Assembly: GCF_003610235.1 (NCBI RefSeq)
Contig: NZ_RAPR01000001.1
Span: forward strand, 2,852,001 to 2,916,000
Source: Catellatospora citrea
GTDB lineage: Bacteria; Actinomycetota; Actinomycetes; Mycobacteriales; Micromonosporaceae
Direction: 5' to 3'
DNA: 64,000 nucleotides
The notes under the pieces are model-generated. The model made no database searches and was not told where the DNA came from. It was given only the letters and a program-made list of their open reading frames with translations. Positions 1-9,735 of the stretch are shown here, piece by piece (within the stretch, counting starts at the first letter, position 1; each line of letters opens with the position of its first letter). Position numbers and translations under genes: made by a program.

Positions 1-174
1 GCGGCGATCAACCCGGTCACCGGGATGGCCCTGGCCTGGAACCCGACCCGCACCCGCGGCGTCGGCGTGCGCGCGTTCGCCACCACGCCGCTGGGCCTGC
101 TGGTCGGCTCGGACACCGACGAGCTCGGCCGGGAGTACCACGGCCGGATCGGGCTGTTCCCCCGCATGGACTGA
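1..174 (+). CDS. C-terminal end of a probable beta-propeller/delta-60-repeat-like protein (partial)
   Basis: Only the last 57 codons lie in the window, read in frame 1 to a TGA. The tail contains AINPVTGMALAWNPTRTRG, then a GLLVGSDTDELG stretch, and ends with RIGLFPRMD. This resembles the last blades of secreted actinobacterial proteins with repeated 'LAWNPTRTRG / GLWVGSDT' motifs, which are usually extracellular and followed or preceded by PKD-type domains. The N-terminus, signal peptide and true length are outside the window, so the function cannot be given. It converges on the YbjN gene, with a hairpin between the two. Confidence 0.6.
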   Translation, partial: AAINPVTGMALAWNPTRTRGVGVRAFATTPLGLLVGSDTDELGREYHGRIGLFPRMD

Positions 175-206
175 GGCGGGGCCGCGGTGCGGCTCGGACC
201 ACAGAG

Positions 207-247
207 CAGCCGCCTGCCCGGGTGTACGAGACCCGGACAGGCGGCTG
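207..247. terminator. Bidirectional hairpin terminator
   Basis: The arms at 207-221 and 233-247 form a 15-bp stem with one mismatch and an 11-nt loop. The hairpin lies between two convergent genes (ends at 174 and 286), so it can serve both strands. There is no U-tract, as is common in high-GC actinomycetes. Confidence 0.65.
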
Positions 248-285
248 TCGCCGTCAGAGGGCCCTGCGGCGGCGGAGAGACGTCT

Positions 286-873
286 TCAGAGCAGCAGGCC
301 GCCGTCGCTGTGCATCCAGTCCACGAAGGTGGTGGAGACCGAGGCGGCGCAGTCGAGCAGCTCCATCAGCAGCGCGTCGTGCACGCCGGAGCGCAGGGGC
401 ACCTGCCACTCGGCGTAGATCGGCAGCTGGCCGCGCTCGGTGGGGTCGCCCACGTAGGCCTTGGCGAAGCGGCGGGTGTGGTTCCACTCGTTGACCGCGC
501 GGTAGGCGAGGTCGGCCAGCTCCGGCGGCACGGTGGCGTGCGGGCGGGCCCGGATCACCAGGATCTCGTCGTCCGGCCCCTCGACCGCGAACAGCAGCGC
601 GTGCCGCTCCCAGAGCGCCAGCAGGCTCTCCTCGCCGTCGGAGAGGTAGCGGATGTCCAGCAGGTCGAGGGTGGCGGCGATGCGGCGCAGGTTGACCTGT
701 GGTGTCTCGGCCGGCGCCAGGGTCGTCGGCGCCGGTGGCAGGCTGTCCATCATGGACAGGTCGTCCGGCACCTCGAAGAGGCTGCGCTGTTGCGGGACCG
801 TGCGCGAGCGCGCCGTCCCCGCCGTCGACTGACCCACCCGCAAGCGTTGCCACGAAAACCACGCCATGCCCAT
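286..873 (-). CDS. YbjN domain-containing protein
   Basis: This 195-residue protein has a Gln/Pro-rich N-terminal 60 residues. The rest resembles the YbjN / type III secretion chaperone-like fold: 'NLRRIAATLDLLDIRYLSDGEESLLALWERHALLFAVEG' followed by 'NEWNHTRRFAKAYV', the characteristic YbjN helix-strand region. YbjN proteins are small cytosolic proteins of uncertain role, often thought to assist protein folding. Two in-frame ATGs exist, at 873 and 867; the upstream GGAG sits better for the second. A TACGGT -10-like hexamer lies just upstream. The gene is monocistronic and converges on the gene to its left. Family assignment is good; biological role unknown. Confidence 0.75.
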   Translation of the reverse strand: MGMAWFSWQRLRVGQSTAGTARSRTVPQQRSLFEVPDDLSMMDSLPPAPTTLAPAETPQVNLRRIAATLDLLDIRYLSDGEESLLALWERHALLFAVEGPDDEILVIRARPHATVPPELADLAYRAVNEWNHTRRFAKAYVGDPTERGQLPIYAEWQVPLRSGVHDALLMELLDCAASVSTTFVDWMHSDGGLLL

Positions 874-912
874 GCTCCTGTCCGACCGTAGCCTGAAGCC
901 GACAGATCAATG

Positions 913-940
913 CTGAGGGAGATTGCTTGCCTACCCTCAG
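913..940 (-). terminator. Possible weak hairpin downstream of the 1027-1656 gene
   Basis: CTGAGGG at 913-919 pairs with CCCTCAG at 934-940 around a 14-nt loop. It lies past the stop codon of the leftward gene ending at 1027. The stem is only 7 bp, so this is tentative. Confidence 0.3.
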
Positions 941-1026
941 TTCCATCCCCGGCGAGGAGGCTACCCGGACAGCCGTCTTTCGTCATCCCCTTACCGGCGG
1001 TCCCAGGCTGAACAGACGATGTCCGA

Positions 1027-1656
1027 TCAGCCGATCGACCGACTGGCAATCGGCCGTACGGACAGCACGGGCGTCCGGAACCAAGCAGTGCCAAAGGAAC
1101 CGGCGAGTCCGGTCCACGTCCCCGCGGTGACCACGGTGACGTCCTCGGCCCCGAGGAAGCCCATCCGCACCAAGCCTTGCACGAGCCGCTGCGGCACGGT
1201 GAACGCCACGCCGTCCACATCGGACGTTCCGCTCACCACGACGTGGTCCAGGAGCGCGTCGCGCAGCACCCGCTGCCCGACCGCGCGGCCCTTCAGCCCG
1301 GTGGTCCCGACGTCGCGCAGCGCCTGCGCGGCGGCCGCGGCCACGTCGCCGATCACCGCGGCGGGCAGCCGCTCGACCGCCCGGGCGGTCGCCGGGGGCA
1401 GCGCGCCGCGCCACCGGTCGTCCAGCACCGGCGGGTCCGCGATGCCGTCCAGCAGCGCCGCCGCCGCGGCCACCCGATCGCGGTCGACGCTGCCGGCGAC
1501 GGTGCGGGTGACCAGCACGCCCCACGGCAGCGACGCCCACAGCGCCACCCGGCCCGGCCCCGCCGGGCACAGCCGCACCAGGGTCGCCGGGTCCAGCCGG
1601 AGCAGCCGGCGCAGGAACACCGCCGCGTCGGCGCGCTCGGTCAGGTCGACAGCCAT
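1027..1656 (-). CDS. Conserved hypothetical protein coupled to the thioesterase
   Basis: This 209-residue protein starts at an ATG (1656) that overlaps the end of the thioesterase gene by 16 nt, so the two are translationally coupled. It begins MAVDLTERADAAVFLRRLL, with a hydrophobic Ala/Val-rich middle. I recognise no catalytic motif, signal peptide or clear membrane helix. It resembles lineage-specific proteins of unknown function next to 4HBT thioesterases in actinomycetes. A longer open frame runs upstream into the thioesterase gene but is a frame shadow; the overlapping ATG is the sensible start. Function not assignable from sequence alone. Confidence 0.6.
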   Translation of the reverse strand: MAVDLTERADAAVFLRRLLRLDPATLVRLCPAGPGRVALWASLPWGVLVTRTVAGSVDRDRVAAAAALLDGIADPPVLDDRWRGALPPATARAVERLPAAVIGDVAAAAAQALRDVGTTGLKGRAVGQRVLRDALLDHVVVSGTSDVDGVAFTVPQRLVQGLVRMGFLGAEDVTVVTAGTWTGLAGSFGTAWFRTPVLSVRPIASRSIG

Positions 1657-2042
1657 GGCTTCAGGAAACTCTGCTCGGCCTCGCTCATCCGGCGCGGCCG
1701 CTGCTTGTCGAGGTCGTACGGCACCAGCACGGACCGGGCGCGGCTGGCCAGCAGGTCGCCGTCGAACAGCTCGTAGCAGACGGTGAACCGGGACGGCTTG
1801 AGGTCTTCGATCCACAGCTCGATGCGCACCGGGTCGCCGTAGTCGATCGGCCGCAGGTAGTCCACCTCGTGCCGGGACACCACGATGCCGTCCTCGAAGG
1901 AGGTCACCCCGGCCTCCCGGGCGCCGACGAACATCATCGCGACCCGGGCCTCCTCGTACAGGGTGAGGAAGCGCGCGTTGTTGACGTGGCCGTACGCGTC
2001 AAGATCGGACCACCGCAGCGCGCAGTGGTAGGTGAATCTCAT
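1641..2042 (-). CDS. Acyl-CoA thioesterase, 4HBT hot-dog fold
   Basis: This 133-residue protein is typical of the YbgC/FadM-like 4HBT family, which hydrolyses acyl-CoA thioesters in the cytosol. The motif RWSDLDAYGHVNNARFL near residues 10-26 contains the catalytic Asp-X-X-X-His-Val-Asn pattern (D15, H19, N21 region). It is followed by the central helix LYEEARVAMM and the strand SRHEVDYLRPI. The length matches the family. It is the first gene of a two-gene unit with the hypothetical gene overlapping its 3' end, and sits downstream of ettA beyond a strong terminator. The natural substrate (short or long acyl chain, or an aromatic CoA) cannot be told from sequence. Confidence 0.85.
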   Translation of the reverse strand: MRFTYHCALRWSDLDAYGHVNNARFLTLYEEARVAMMFVGAREAGVTSFEDGIVVSRHEVDYLRPIDYGDPVRIELWIEDLKPSRFTVCYELFDGDLLASRARSVLVPYDLDKQRPRRMSEAEQSFLKPWLST

Positions 2043-2067
2043 GGTTCTCCCACTCGCCTTGATCGTT

Positions 2068-2101
2068 CGGCCTGCCGGTCGCTCGCGCGACCGGCAGGCC
2101 G
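2068..2101 (-). terminator. Rho-independent-like terminator of ettA
   Basis: A perfect 15-bp GC-rich stem (2068-2082 with 2087-2101) has a 4-nt loop and lies 20 nt past the ettA stop codon. It separates ettA from the thioesterase gene on the same strand. Confidence 0.75.
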
Positions 2102-2121
2102 GTGGATCGTCAAGATCCGGA

Positions 2122-3798
<1,677 letters not shown>

Positions 3799-4054
3799 GG
3801 TCGGGCCAACCCCCTTCAGACAGTCTTCGTGTCAATACTCCCAGGTGGCCCTGCGGCCTGAGACATGGGGCCGTGTGCGGTGGCTCGCCCGCCCCGGAAC
3901 GTGCGCCGATCCGGACACCAGGTTTCGCAGGGCACGAGGCGGGCATCACGCAGCGGGTTGTGATCAAAGCGCAGCGCTGGGATGATCTACACGTATCGCC
4001 ATCGCGTGTCGCGCCGATGATCCACCTTTCAGAGGACTTCAGTAGTCTCAGAGG

Positions 4055-5512
4055 ATGGCCCACGATCCACCGATCGGAGGAGAGGCAGCGATGGTCGATC
4101 GCAGTCCGTTCGTTGTCGTGGCAAACCGGCTGCCCGTGGACGAAGTGACCACGGACACCCCGGGAGGCCGCGTCACGGGTTCCGGAGATTCCCGCCGCCG
4201 GTGGCGGCGCAGCCCCGGCGGACTCGTCACCGCCCTGCACCCGGTGCTCGTCGAGCGCCATGGCACGTGGATCGGCTGGTCGGGCTCCCCCGGCCCGGCT
4301 CCGGACCCGTTCGAGCTGGACGGGATCAACCTGCGACCGGTGCCGCTCTCCGAAGAAGATCTTGAGCGGTACTACGAGGGCCAGTCCAACGCCACCATCT
4401 GGCCGCTCTACCACGACAACGTCGAGCCGCCCGTCTTCCGCCGCCGCTGGCGGGAGGCCTACCGGGTGGTCAACCGGCGCTACGCCGAGGCGGCCGCGGA
4501 GGTCGCCGCCCAGGGGGCCACCGTCTGGGTGCAGGACTACCAGCTGCAACTGGTGCCCGCGATGCTGCGGGAGCTGCGTCCCGATCTCAAGATCGGATTC
4601 TTCCTGCACATCCCTTTTCCGCCGATCGAGCTGTTCATGCAGCTGCCGCAGCGCGCCGAGGTGCTGCGCGGGCTGCTCGGGGCCGACCTGGTCGGCTTCC
4701 AGCAGCGGCTGGCCGCGCAGAACTTCATCCGGCTGGCCCGCCACCTGCTCGGCACGCCGTACCACGGCAACGTGATCGAATATGAGGGCCGCCAGGTCAA
4801 GGCGGACGCCTTCCCGATCTCGATCGACGTGGGCGAGATGCAGCGTCTCGCGGACAACCCACTTGTCCGGGAGCGGGCGGTGCAGATCCGGGCCGAGCTG
4901 GGAGACCCCAAAACGGTCATTCTGGGCGTGGACCGACTCGACTACACCAAGGGCATCGAACACCGCCTGAAGGCGTATCGCGAGCTCCTGGCCGCCGGAC
5001 GGCTGTCCGTGCCGGAATCGGTGATGGTGCAGGTCGCGACGCCGAGCCGGGAACGGGTCGAGCACTACCAGGCACTTCGCATCAAGGTCGAGCGCGAGGT
5101 GGGCCGGATCAACGGGGATTTCGGCCGCGTCGGCGTGCCTGCAGTGCATTACCTGCACCAGTCGTACAGTCGCAGTGAGTTGGCCGCGCTCTACTGCGCG
5201 GCCGACGTCATGATGGTGACCCCGTTGCGGGACGGTATGAACCTGGTGGCCAAGGAGTACGTGGCGGCACGCTTGGAGCATGGTGGCGCACTCGTGTTGA
5301 GCGAGTTCGCGGGCGCGGCCGGAGAGCTGCGACAGGCGTTCCTGTGCAACCCCCACGATCTGGACGCGGTCAAGGACGCACTCATGCGCGCGGTCACCGT
5401 CGACGAGCACGAGGCCCGGCGCCGGATGAGCGTGATGCAGCGGCACCTGCGCCGCCACGACGTGGCGCGCTGGGCGTCAGACTTCCTGACCGAACTGGGA
5501 GCAATACCATGA
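4055..5512 (+). CDS. otsA: Alpha,alpha-trehalose-phosphate synthase (GT20)
   Basis: OtsA joins a nucleotide-activated glucose to glucose-6-phosphate to make trehalose-6-phosphate in the cytosol. The family signatures are present in order: VVVANRLPV near the N-terminus, SPGGLVTAL, WIGWSG, DRLDYTKGI and LRDGMNLVAKEYVAA. Two starts compete. ATG 4055 lies 6 nt after a TAGTCT hexamer and would be leaderless (485 aa). ATG 4091 has a GGAGGA Shine-Dalgarno sequence and would leave a short leader (473 aa); the conserved domain begins just after it. The stop overlaps the ATG of the otsB fusion (ATGA), so the two are coupled. Trehalose is a stress protectant and carbon store in actinomycetes. Confidence 0.95.
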   Translation: MAHDPPIGGEAAMVDRSPFVVVANRLPVDEVTTDTPGGRVTGSGDSRRRWRRSPGGLVTALHPVLVERHGTWIGWSGSPGPAPDPFELDGINLRPVPLSEEDLERYYEGQSNATIWPLYHDNVEPPVFRRRWREAYRVVNRRYAEAAAEVAAQGATVWVQDYQLQLVPAMLRELRPDLKIGFFLHIPFPPIELFMQLPQRAEVLRGLLGADLVGFQQRLAAQNFIRLARHLLGTPYHGNVIEYEGRQVKADAFPISIDVGEMQRLADNPLVRERAVQIRAELGDPKTVILGVDRLDYTKGIEHRLKAYRELLAAGRLSVPESVMVQVATPSRERVEHYQALRIKVEREVGRINGDFGRVGVPAVHYLHQSYSRSELAALYCAADVMMVTPLRDGMNLVAKEYVAARLEHGGALVLSEFAGAAGELRQAFLCNPHDLDAVKDALMRAVTVDEHEARRRMSVMQRHLRRHDVARWASDFLTELGAIP

Positions 5513-8049
5513 CCCTGGGCATGACCGTCGATCTCGACCGCGACGGCTTCGACCCCGAACTGCGCTCCGCACTGGCGCAGCTGGCCCGCGTACCGCACCT
5601 GCTCGTCGCGTGCGACTACGACGGCACCCTGGCCCCGATCGTGGAGGACCCGTCCGCGGCCGCCCCGATCCCGGAGGCGGTCGCAGCGTTGCGATCGCTG
5701 GCCACGCTCCCGCAGACCACCGTCGCGGTGGTCTCCGGACGCGCGCTGCGCGACCTGGCCGCGCTGTCCCGGCTGCCCAGCGAGGTGCATCTCGTCGGCA
5801 GCCACGGCTCCGAGTTCGACATCGGCTTCGTCCAGCGGCTCGCCTCCGACCTGGTCGAGCTGCGCAGCCGGCTGCAGACCGAGCTGGAGCGCATCGCCGC
5901 CGAGCACCCGGGCGTACGCCTGGAGAACAAGCCCGCCAGCGTCGCCGTGCACCTGCGCACCGCCTCCCGGGCGGTGGCGGCCGCGGTGACCGACGCCATC
6001 CGGTGCGGCCCGGCCGCCTGGGCCGGCGTGCACACCACCGAGGGCAAGGAGGTCGTCGAGCTGTCGGTGCTGGCCTCGCACAAGGGCACCGCGATCGACG
6101 AGCTGCGCCGCCAGGTGTCCGCGGGCGCGGTGCTGTTCATGGGCGACGACGTCACCGACGAGAACGCCTTCCGGCAGCTGTCGGGCAAGGACATCGGCGT
6201 CAAGGTGGGCGCGGGCGAGACCGCCGCGTCCTTCCGGGTGCACGACCCGCTGCAGGCGGTGCGCATCCTGGCGCTGCTGCTGGACACCCGGCGGCACTGG
6301 CTGTTCGGCGAGCGGGCGGTGCCGATCGAGCGCCACTCGATGCTGGCCGACGGCCGCACCGTCGCGCTGATCAGCCCGGACGCCCGGGTGAGCTGGCTGT
6401 GCCACCCGCGGCCGGACAGCGCGGCGATCTTCGCCGACCTGCTCGGCGGCGCGCCCGCGGGCCACTTCAGCGTGGGGCCGCAGCGCGGCGGCCACCCGCT
6501 CGGCCAGCGCTACCGCCCCGGCACGATGACCGTGGAGACCCGCTGGTCCGGGCTGACCGTGACGGACTGGCTGGAGGGCGACAGCCTGATGCGCCGCCTC
6601 ACCGGCAACACCGTGGTGCGCGTCGAGTACGCCCCCCGGCCCGAGTTCGGGCAGGTGCCGGTGCAGCTGCAGCCGCTCACCGACGGGCTGCTCGTGCTGG
6701 GCACCAGCGAGCACCTGTGCCTGTACTCCCCCGGCGTGGAGTGGGACGTGGTCGACGACGGCGGGCACGACACCGCCCGCGCGGTCATCGACCTGTCGAA
6801 GATGAACGGCGAGGCGCTGCTCGAGATGCGCATGCGCAGCCACAACCTGACCGCGCACCCGCTGTCCGCGGGCGAGCGGCTGGAGCTGGTCGAGCAGCCG
6901 TGGCGGGAGTGGGCCAACTCGCTGGAACTGCCCTCGGTCGAGAAGGAGGTGGTCATGCGCAGCGCGCTCACGCTGCGCGGGCTGTGCCACTTCGAGGGCG
7001 GCGGCGTCATCGCGGCGGCGACCACCTCGCTGCCGGAGACGCTGGGCGGCATCCGCAACTGGGACTACCGCTTCGTCTGGCTGCGCGACGGCGCGATGAC
7101 CGTCAAGGCACTGGTCGAGCTCGGCTCGCTGACCGAGGCCGAGGCGTTCCTGCGCTGGGTCGACGGGGTCGTCGACCGCACCGGCGGGCACCCGGAGCGG
7201 CTGCACCCGCTCTACACCGTGGACGGCTACGAGCTCGGCCCCGAGGCCGTGATCGAGAGCCTGCCCGGCTACGCCGGCTCCCGGCCGGTGCGCGTCGGCA
7301 ACGCCGCCAACAAGCAGCTCCAGCTGGACGTGTTCGGCCCGGTCGCGGACGTGCTCATGGCGGTCGCGGACAAGCGCGGCAAGATCCGACACGAGGAGTG
7401 GCGGGTCATGGAGGCCATGGTGCAGGCCTGCGCCCAGCGCTGGCACGAGCCCGACCACGGCATCTGGGAGGCCCGTCTGCCTCCGCGCCACCACGTGTAC
7501 TCCAAGGTCATGTCGTGGATGACGGTGGACCGGGCGCTGCAGGTGCTGGAGCGGCACACCACCGAGGAGCGGCCCGAGTGGGTCGAGCTGCGGGACCGGA
7601 TCGCCGAGAACGTCCTGCACCAGGGTTGGCACGAGGGCACGAAGGCGTACACGGTGGCCTACGGCTTCCCGGAGATGGACGCCTCCAGCCTGTGGATCGG
7701 CCTGTCCGGCCTGCTGGCCGACGACGACCCGCGCTTCCTGGACACGGTGCTCGCGGTCGAGGCCGAGCTCCGCTCGGGACCGGTCGTCTACCGCTACAAG
7801 TGGGACGACGGCATGCCCGGCAAGGAGGGCGGCTTCCACATCTGCACGGCGTGGCTGATCGAGGCCTACCTGCGTACCGGCCGCCGGGCCGACGCCGAGG
7901 AGCTGTTCGACCAGATGCTGGCCACGGCCGGCCCGACCGGCCTGCTCCCCGAGCAGTACGACCCGGACCTGGAGCGCGGCCTCGGCAACCACCCGCAGGC
8001 CTACAGCCACCTCGGCCTGATCAGGTGCGCGCAGCTGCTCGGCAGGTGA
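5509..8049 (+). CDS. otsB: Trehalose-6-phosphate phosphatase fused to a GH15 glycoside hydrolase
   Basis: This 846-residue protein joins two enzymes. Residues ~1-250 are a HAD-type OtsB: ACDYDGTLAP with D36 and D38, then VVSGR, VGSHG and FMGDDVTDENAF. Residues ~260-846 are a GH15 (glucoamylase/trehalase-like) domain with GGIRNWDYRFVWLRDG, GIWE (E654) and LLPEQYDP (E815); E654 and E815 are the candidate acid and base. Actinobacterial GH15 enzymes include true trehalases, so the C-terminal half may hydrolyse trehalose or an alpha-glucan. There is no signal peptide, so the product is cytosolic. The ATG overlaps the otsA stop. The phosphatase call is secure; the GH15 substrate is inferred only. 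A strong terminator follows. Confidence 0.92.
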   Translation: MTLGMTVDLDRDGFDPELRSALAQLARVPHLLVACDYDGTLAPIVEDPSAAAPIPEAVAALRSLATLPQTTVAVVSGRALRDLAALSRLPSEVHLVGSHGSEFDIGFVQRLASDLVELRSRLQTELERIAAEHPGVRLENKPASVAVHLRTASRAVAAAVTDAIRCGPAAWAGVHTTEGKEVVELSVLASHKGTAIDELRRQVSAGAVLFMGDDVTDENAFRQLSGKDIGVKVGAGETAASFRVHDPLQAVRILALLLDTRRHWLFGERAVPIERHSMLADGRTVALISPDARVSWLCHPRPDSAAIFADLLGGAPAGHFSVGPQRGGHPLGQRYRPGTMTVETRWSGLTVTDWLEGDSLMRRLTGNTVVRVEYAPRPEFGQVPVQLQPLTDGLLVLGTSEHLCLYSPGVEWDVVDDGGHDTARAVIDLSKMNGEALLEMRMRSHNLTAHPLSAGERLELVEQPWREWANSLELPSVEKEVVMRSALTLRGLCHFEGGGVIAAATTSLPETLGGIRNWDYRFVWLRDGAMTVKALVELGSLTEAEAFLRWVDGVVDRTGGHPERLHPLYTVDGYELGPEAVIESLPGYAGSRPVRVGNAANKQLQLDVFGPVADVLMAVADKRGKIRHEEWRVMEAMVQACAQRWHEPDHGIWEARLPPRHHVYSKVMSWMTVDRALQVLERHTTEERPEWVELRDRIAENVLHQGWHEGTKAYTVAYGFPEMDASSLWIGLSGLLADDDPRFLDTVLAVEAELRSGPVVYRYKWDDGMPGKEGGFHICTAWLIEAYLRTGRRADAEELFDQMLATAGPTGLLPEQYDPDLERGLGNHPQAYSHLGLIRCAQLLGR

Positions 8050-8056
8050 GCACGGC

Positions 8057-8092
8057 GAAAGGGGCTCCACCCTGCGGGGTGGAGCCCCTTTC
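8057..8092 (+). terminator. Strong terminator of the otsA-otsB operon
   Basis: A perfect 16-bp stem (8057-8072 with 8077-8092) has the 4-nt loop TGCG and lies 8 nt past the stop. The right arm ends in TTTCCC, a partial U-run. Confidence 0.85.
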
Positions 8093-8101
8093 CCTTGCCG
8101 C

Positions 8102-8146
8102 GACTATGGTAACTCCAGCTATCATAGCTGCAACTATCATAATCAG
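8102..8146 (+). promoter_or_regulatory. Three 15-bp direct repeats (operator/promoter) ahead of the AAA ATPase
   Basis: The core CTATNNT recurs at 8104, 8119 and 8134, exactly 15 bp apart, giving three tandem units in an AT-rich island within very GC-rich DNA. The middle unit also forms a 15-bp perfect odd palindrome, CAGCTATCATAGCTG (8116-8130). CATAAT at 8138-8143 could be a -10 element, and AGGGGG at 8145-8150 is the ribosome binding site for the ATG at 8158. The layout suggests cooperative binding of a regulator, possibly the downstream protein itself. Confidence 0.6.
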
Positions 8147-8157
8147 GGGGTACGCCG

Positions 8158-9627
8158 ATGGGCGCGGTGAAGCCGCAGCGCCTGCACGGCCGCGCGGTCG
8201 AGTGGGACGAGCTGACCGACTTCGTGTCGGCTCCGACGGCGGGGGCGACCCTCGGCCTCGTCTACGGCCGCCGCCGCCAGGGCAAGACGCTCATGCTCGA
8301 ACTGCTGGCCCAGCAGACCGGCGGCTTCTTCTTCGGCGCGACGCAGCAGACCGAGAGCCAGAACCTGGCCGACCTCGGCCGTGCGCTCGCCGCACACCGC
8401 GGACTCGGTTCGCCGCTGGCCCCGGCCGACTGGCGCGAGGCGCTGACCGAGCTGATCCGGCTCGGCCGCGAGCGGCAGCTGCCCGTCATCATCGACGAGT
8501 TCCCCTACCTCGTCGCGACGACGCCCGCCCTGCCCTCCTACCTGCAGCAGGCCCTGAGCCCGCTCGGCGAGGCCAAGCAGGACACCCGCACCCGGCTCGT
8601 CCTCTGCGGCAGCGCGCTGACCACGATGTCCACGCTGCTCGGCGCGGGCGCCCCGCTGCGCGGCCGGGCGGTGCTGGAGCTGGTGGTGCGCCCGTTCGGC
8701 TACCGCGAAGCCGCCGCCTTCTGGGGGCTCACCGATCCCGACCTCGCCTTCCGGGTCAACGCCCTGGTCGGCGGGACACCGGCCTACCTGGAGATGAGCG
8801 GCGGGGCCGGGCCGCGCAGCGCCGCCGACTTCGACCGCTGGGTGCAGCGCCGGATCGTCAATCCCGCCTCGGCGATGTTCCGCGAGGGCAGCCTGCTGCT
8901 GCGCGAGGACCCGTCGATCGCCGACCCCACCTCGTACGCCGCGGTCCTCACCGCGCTGAGCGCCGGCAAGGTCCGCCGCACCGAGATCGCGGCCGAACTC
9001 GGCCGGCCCGCCTCGGCGCTGGCCCACCTGCTCAACGGCCTGCAGGGCATCGGCCTGGTCGAGGCCGTCGACGACGCGCTGCGCAGCAAGCGCACCGTCT
9101 ACCGGATCACCGAGCCCGTCGTGCGGCTGTACCAGCTGATCATCAACCGGCACGAGGCCGAGCTGGTCGCGGGGCGGGCGGAGCAGGTGTGGGACCGCAA
9201 CAGCGACACCATCGCCTCCAAGATCTACGGACCGCACTTCGAGGACCTGAGCCGCCAGTGGTGCCTGTGGCACGCGAGTGAGCAGACGCTGGGCGGCCTG
9301 GCGACCCGGGCGCTGCCCACGGAACTCCCCTGTCGGGACCATCGGGCCGGCCACGAGCTGGACGCCGTCGTCTGGGAGACCCGGTCCGGCCACCCCGACC
9401 GCATCATCGCGATCGGCGAGGCCAAGGCCACCGCGAGCCAGGTCGGCGTCGACGAGCTGACCCGCCTGGACCATCTGCGCGGGCTGCTCCCCGCCGACGC
9501 CGCGACCCCCGCGCCCCGCCTGCTGCTGTTCGCCCGCTCAGGCTTCACCGCCGCACTGAAACGCACCGCGGCCACCCGCGACGACGTCGAACTCGTCGAC
9601 CTGGACCGCCTGTACCACGGCTCGTGA
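8158..9627 (+). CDS. AAA+ ATPase with C-terminal DUF234 (PD-(D/E)xK-like) domain
   Basis: This 489-residue protein belongs to the archaeal-type ATPase / DUF234 family. The N-terminal ATPase has Walker A GRRRQGKTLM near residue 40, Walker B LPVIIDEFPYL, and a sensor-like RLVLCGSAL. A winged-helix region (VRRTEIAAELGRPASALAHLLNGLQ) follows. The C-terminal domain holds HELDAVVW...IIAIGEAKAT, the D...ExK pattern of PD-(D/E)xK nucleases. Such proteins are thought to act on DNA, in mobile elements or defence, but their role is not settled. The gene stands alone between the trehalose terminator and the cob genes, behind three 15-bp repeats. It may be an accessory insertion. Confidence 0.8.
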   Translation: MGAVKPQRLHGRAVEWDELTDFVSAPTAGATLGLVYGRRRQGKTLMLELLAQQTGGFFFGATQQTESQNLADLGRALAAHRGLGSPLAPADWREALTELIRLGRERQLPVIIDEFPYLVATTPALPSYLQQALSPLGEAKQDTRTRLVLCGSALTTMSTLLGAGAPLRGRAVLELVVRPFGYREAAAFWGLTDPDLAFRVNALVGGTPAYLEMSGGAGPRSAADFDRWVQRRIVNPASAMFREGSLLLREDPSIADPTSYAAVLTALSAGKVRRTEIAAELGRPASALAHLLNGLQGIGLVEAVDDALRSKRTVYRITEPVVRLYQLIINRHEAELVAGRAEQVWDRNSDTIASKIYGPHFEDLSRQWCLWHASEQTLGGLATRALPTELPCRDHRAGHELDAVVWETRSGHPDRIIAIGEAKATASQVGVDELTRLDHLRGLLPADAATPAPRLLLFARSGFTAALKRTAATRDDVELVDLDRLYHGS

Positions 9628-9647
9628 GCCCCACCGCCACCGCTGCT

Positions 9648-9703
9648 CAGTTTCGGGGAAACTGCACGATCCAGCGCTTCGATTCCTGCACTTTCCCCGA
9701 AAC
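9648..9703. repeat. Nested palindromic repeat, copy 1
   Basis: The left arm CAGTTTCGGGGAAACTG (9648-9664) is itself a palindrome (CAGTTTC-GGG-GAAACTG). Its diverged inverse lies at 9687-9703; 9650-9666 and 9687-9703 match as inverted repeats at 16 of 17 positions around a 20-nt spacer. A second copy lies at 28793-28852. It sits between convergent genes and could act as a terminator, but recurrence elsewhere points to a dispersed element. Confidence 0.65.
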
Positions 9704-9735
9704 CGCGGACCGCGGCGCGGTGCGACGGAGAGTCG

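Noticed and set aside
5191..8070. Long minus-strand frame over otsA/otsB
   Set aside because: Antisense shadow; the product is low-complexity and matches no family, whereas the plus strand has all enzyme motifs.
5610..9281. 1223-codon plus-strand frame across otsB and the ATPase gene
   Set aside because: It runs through a strong terminator and two real genes in another frame; Arg/Ala/Pro-rich translation typical of shadows.
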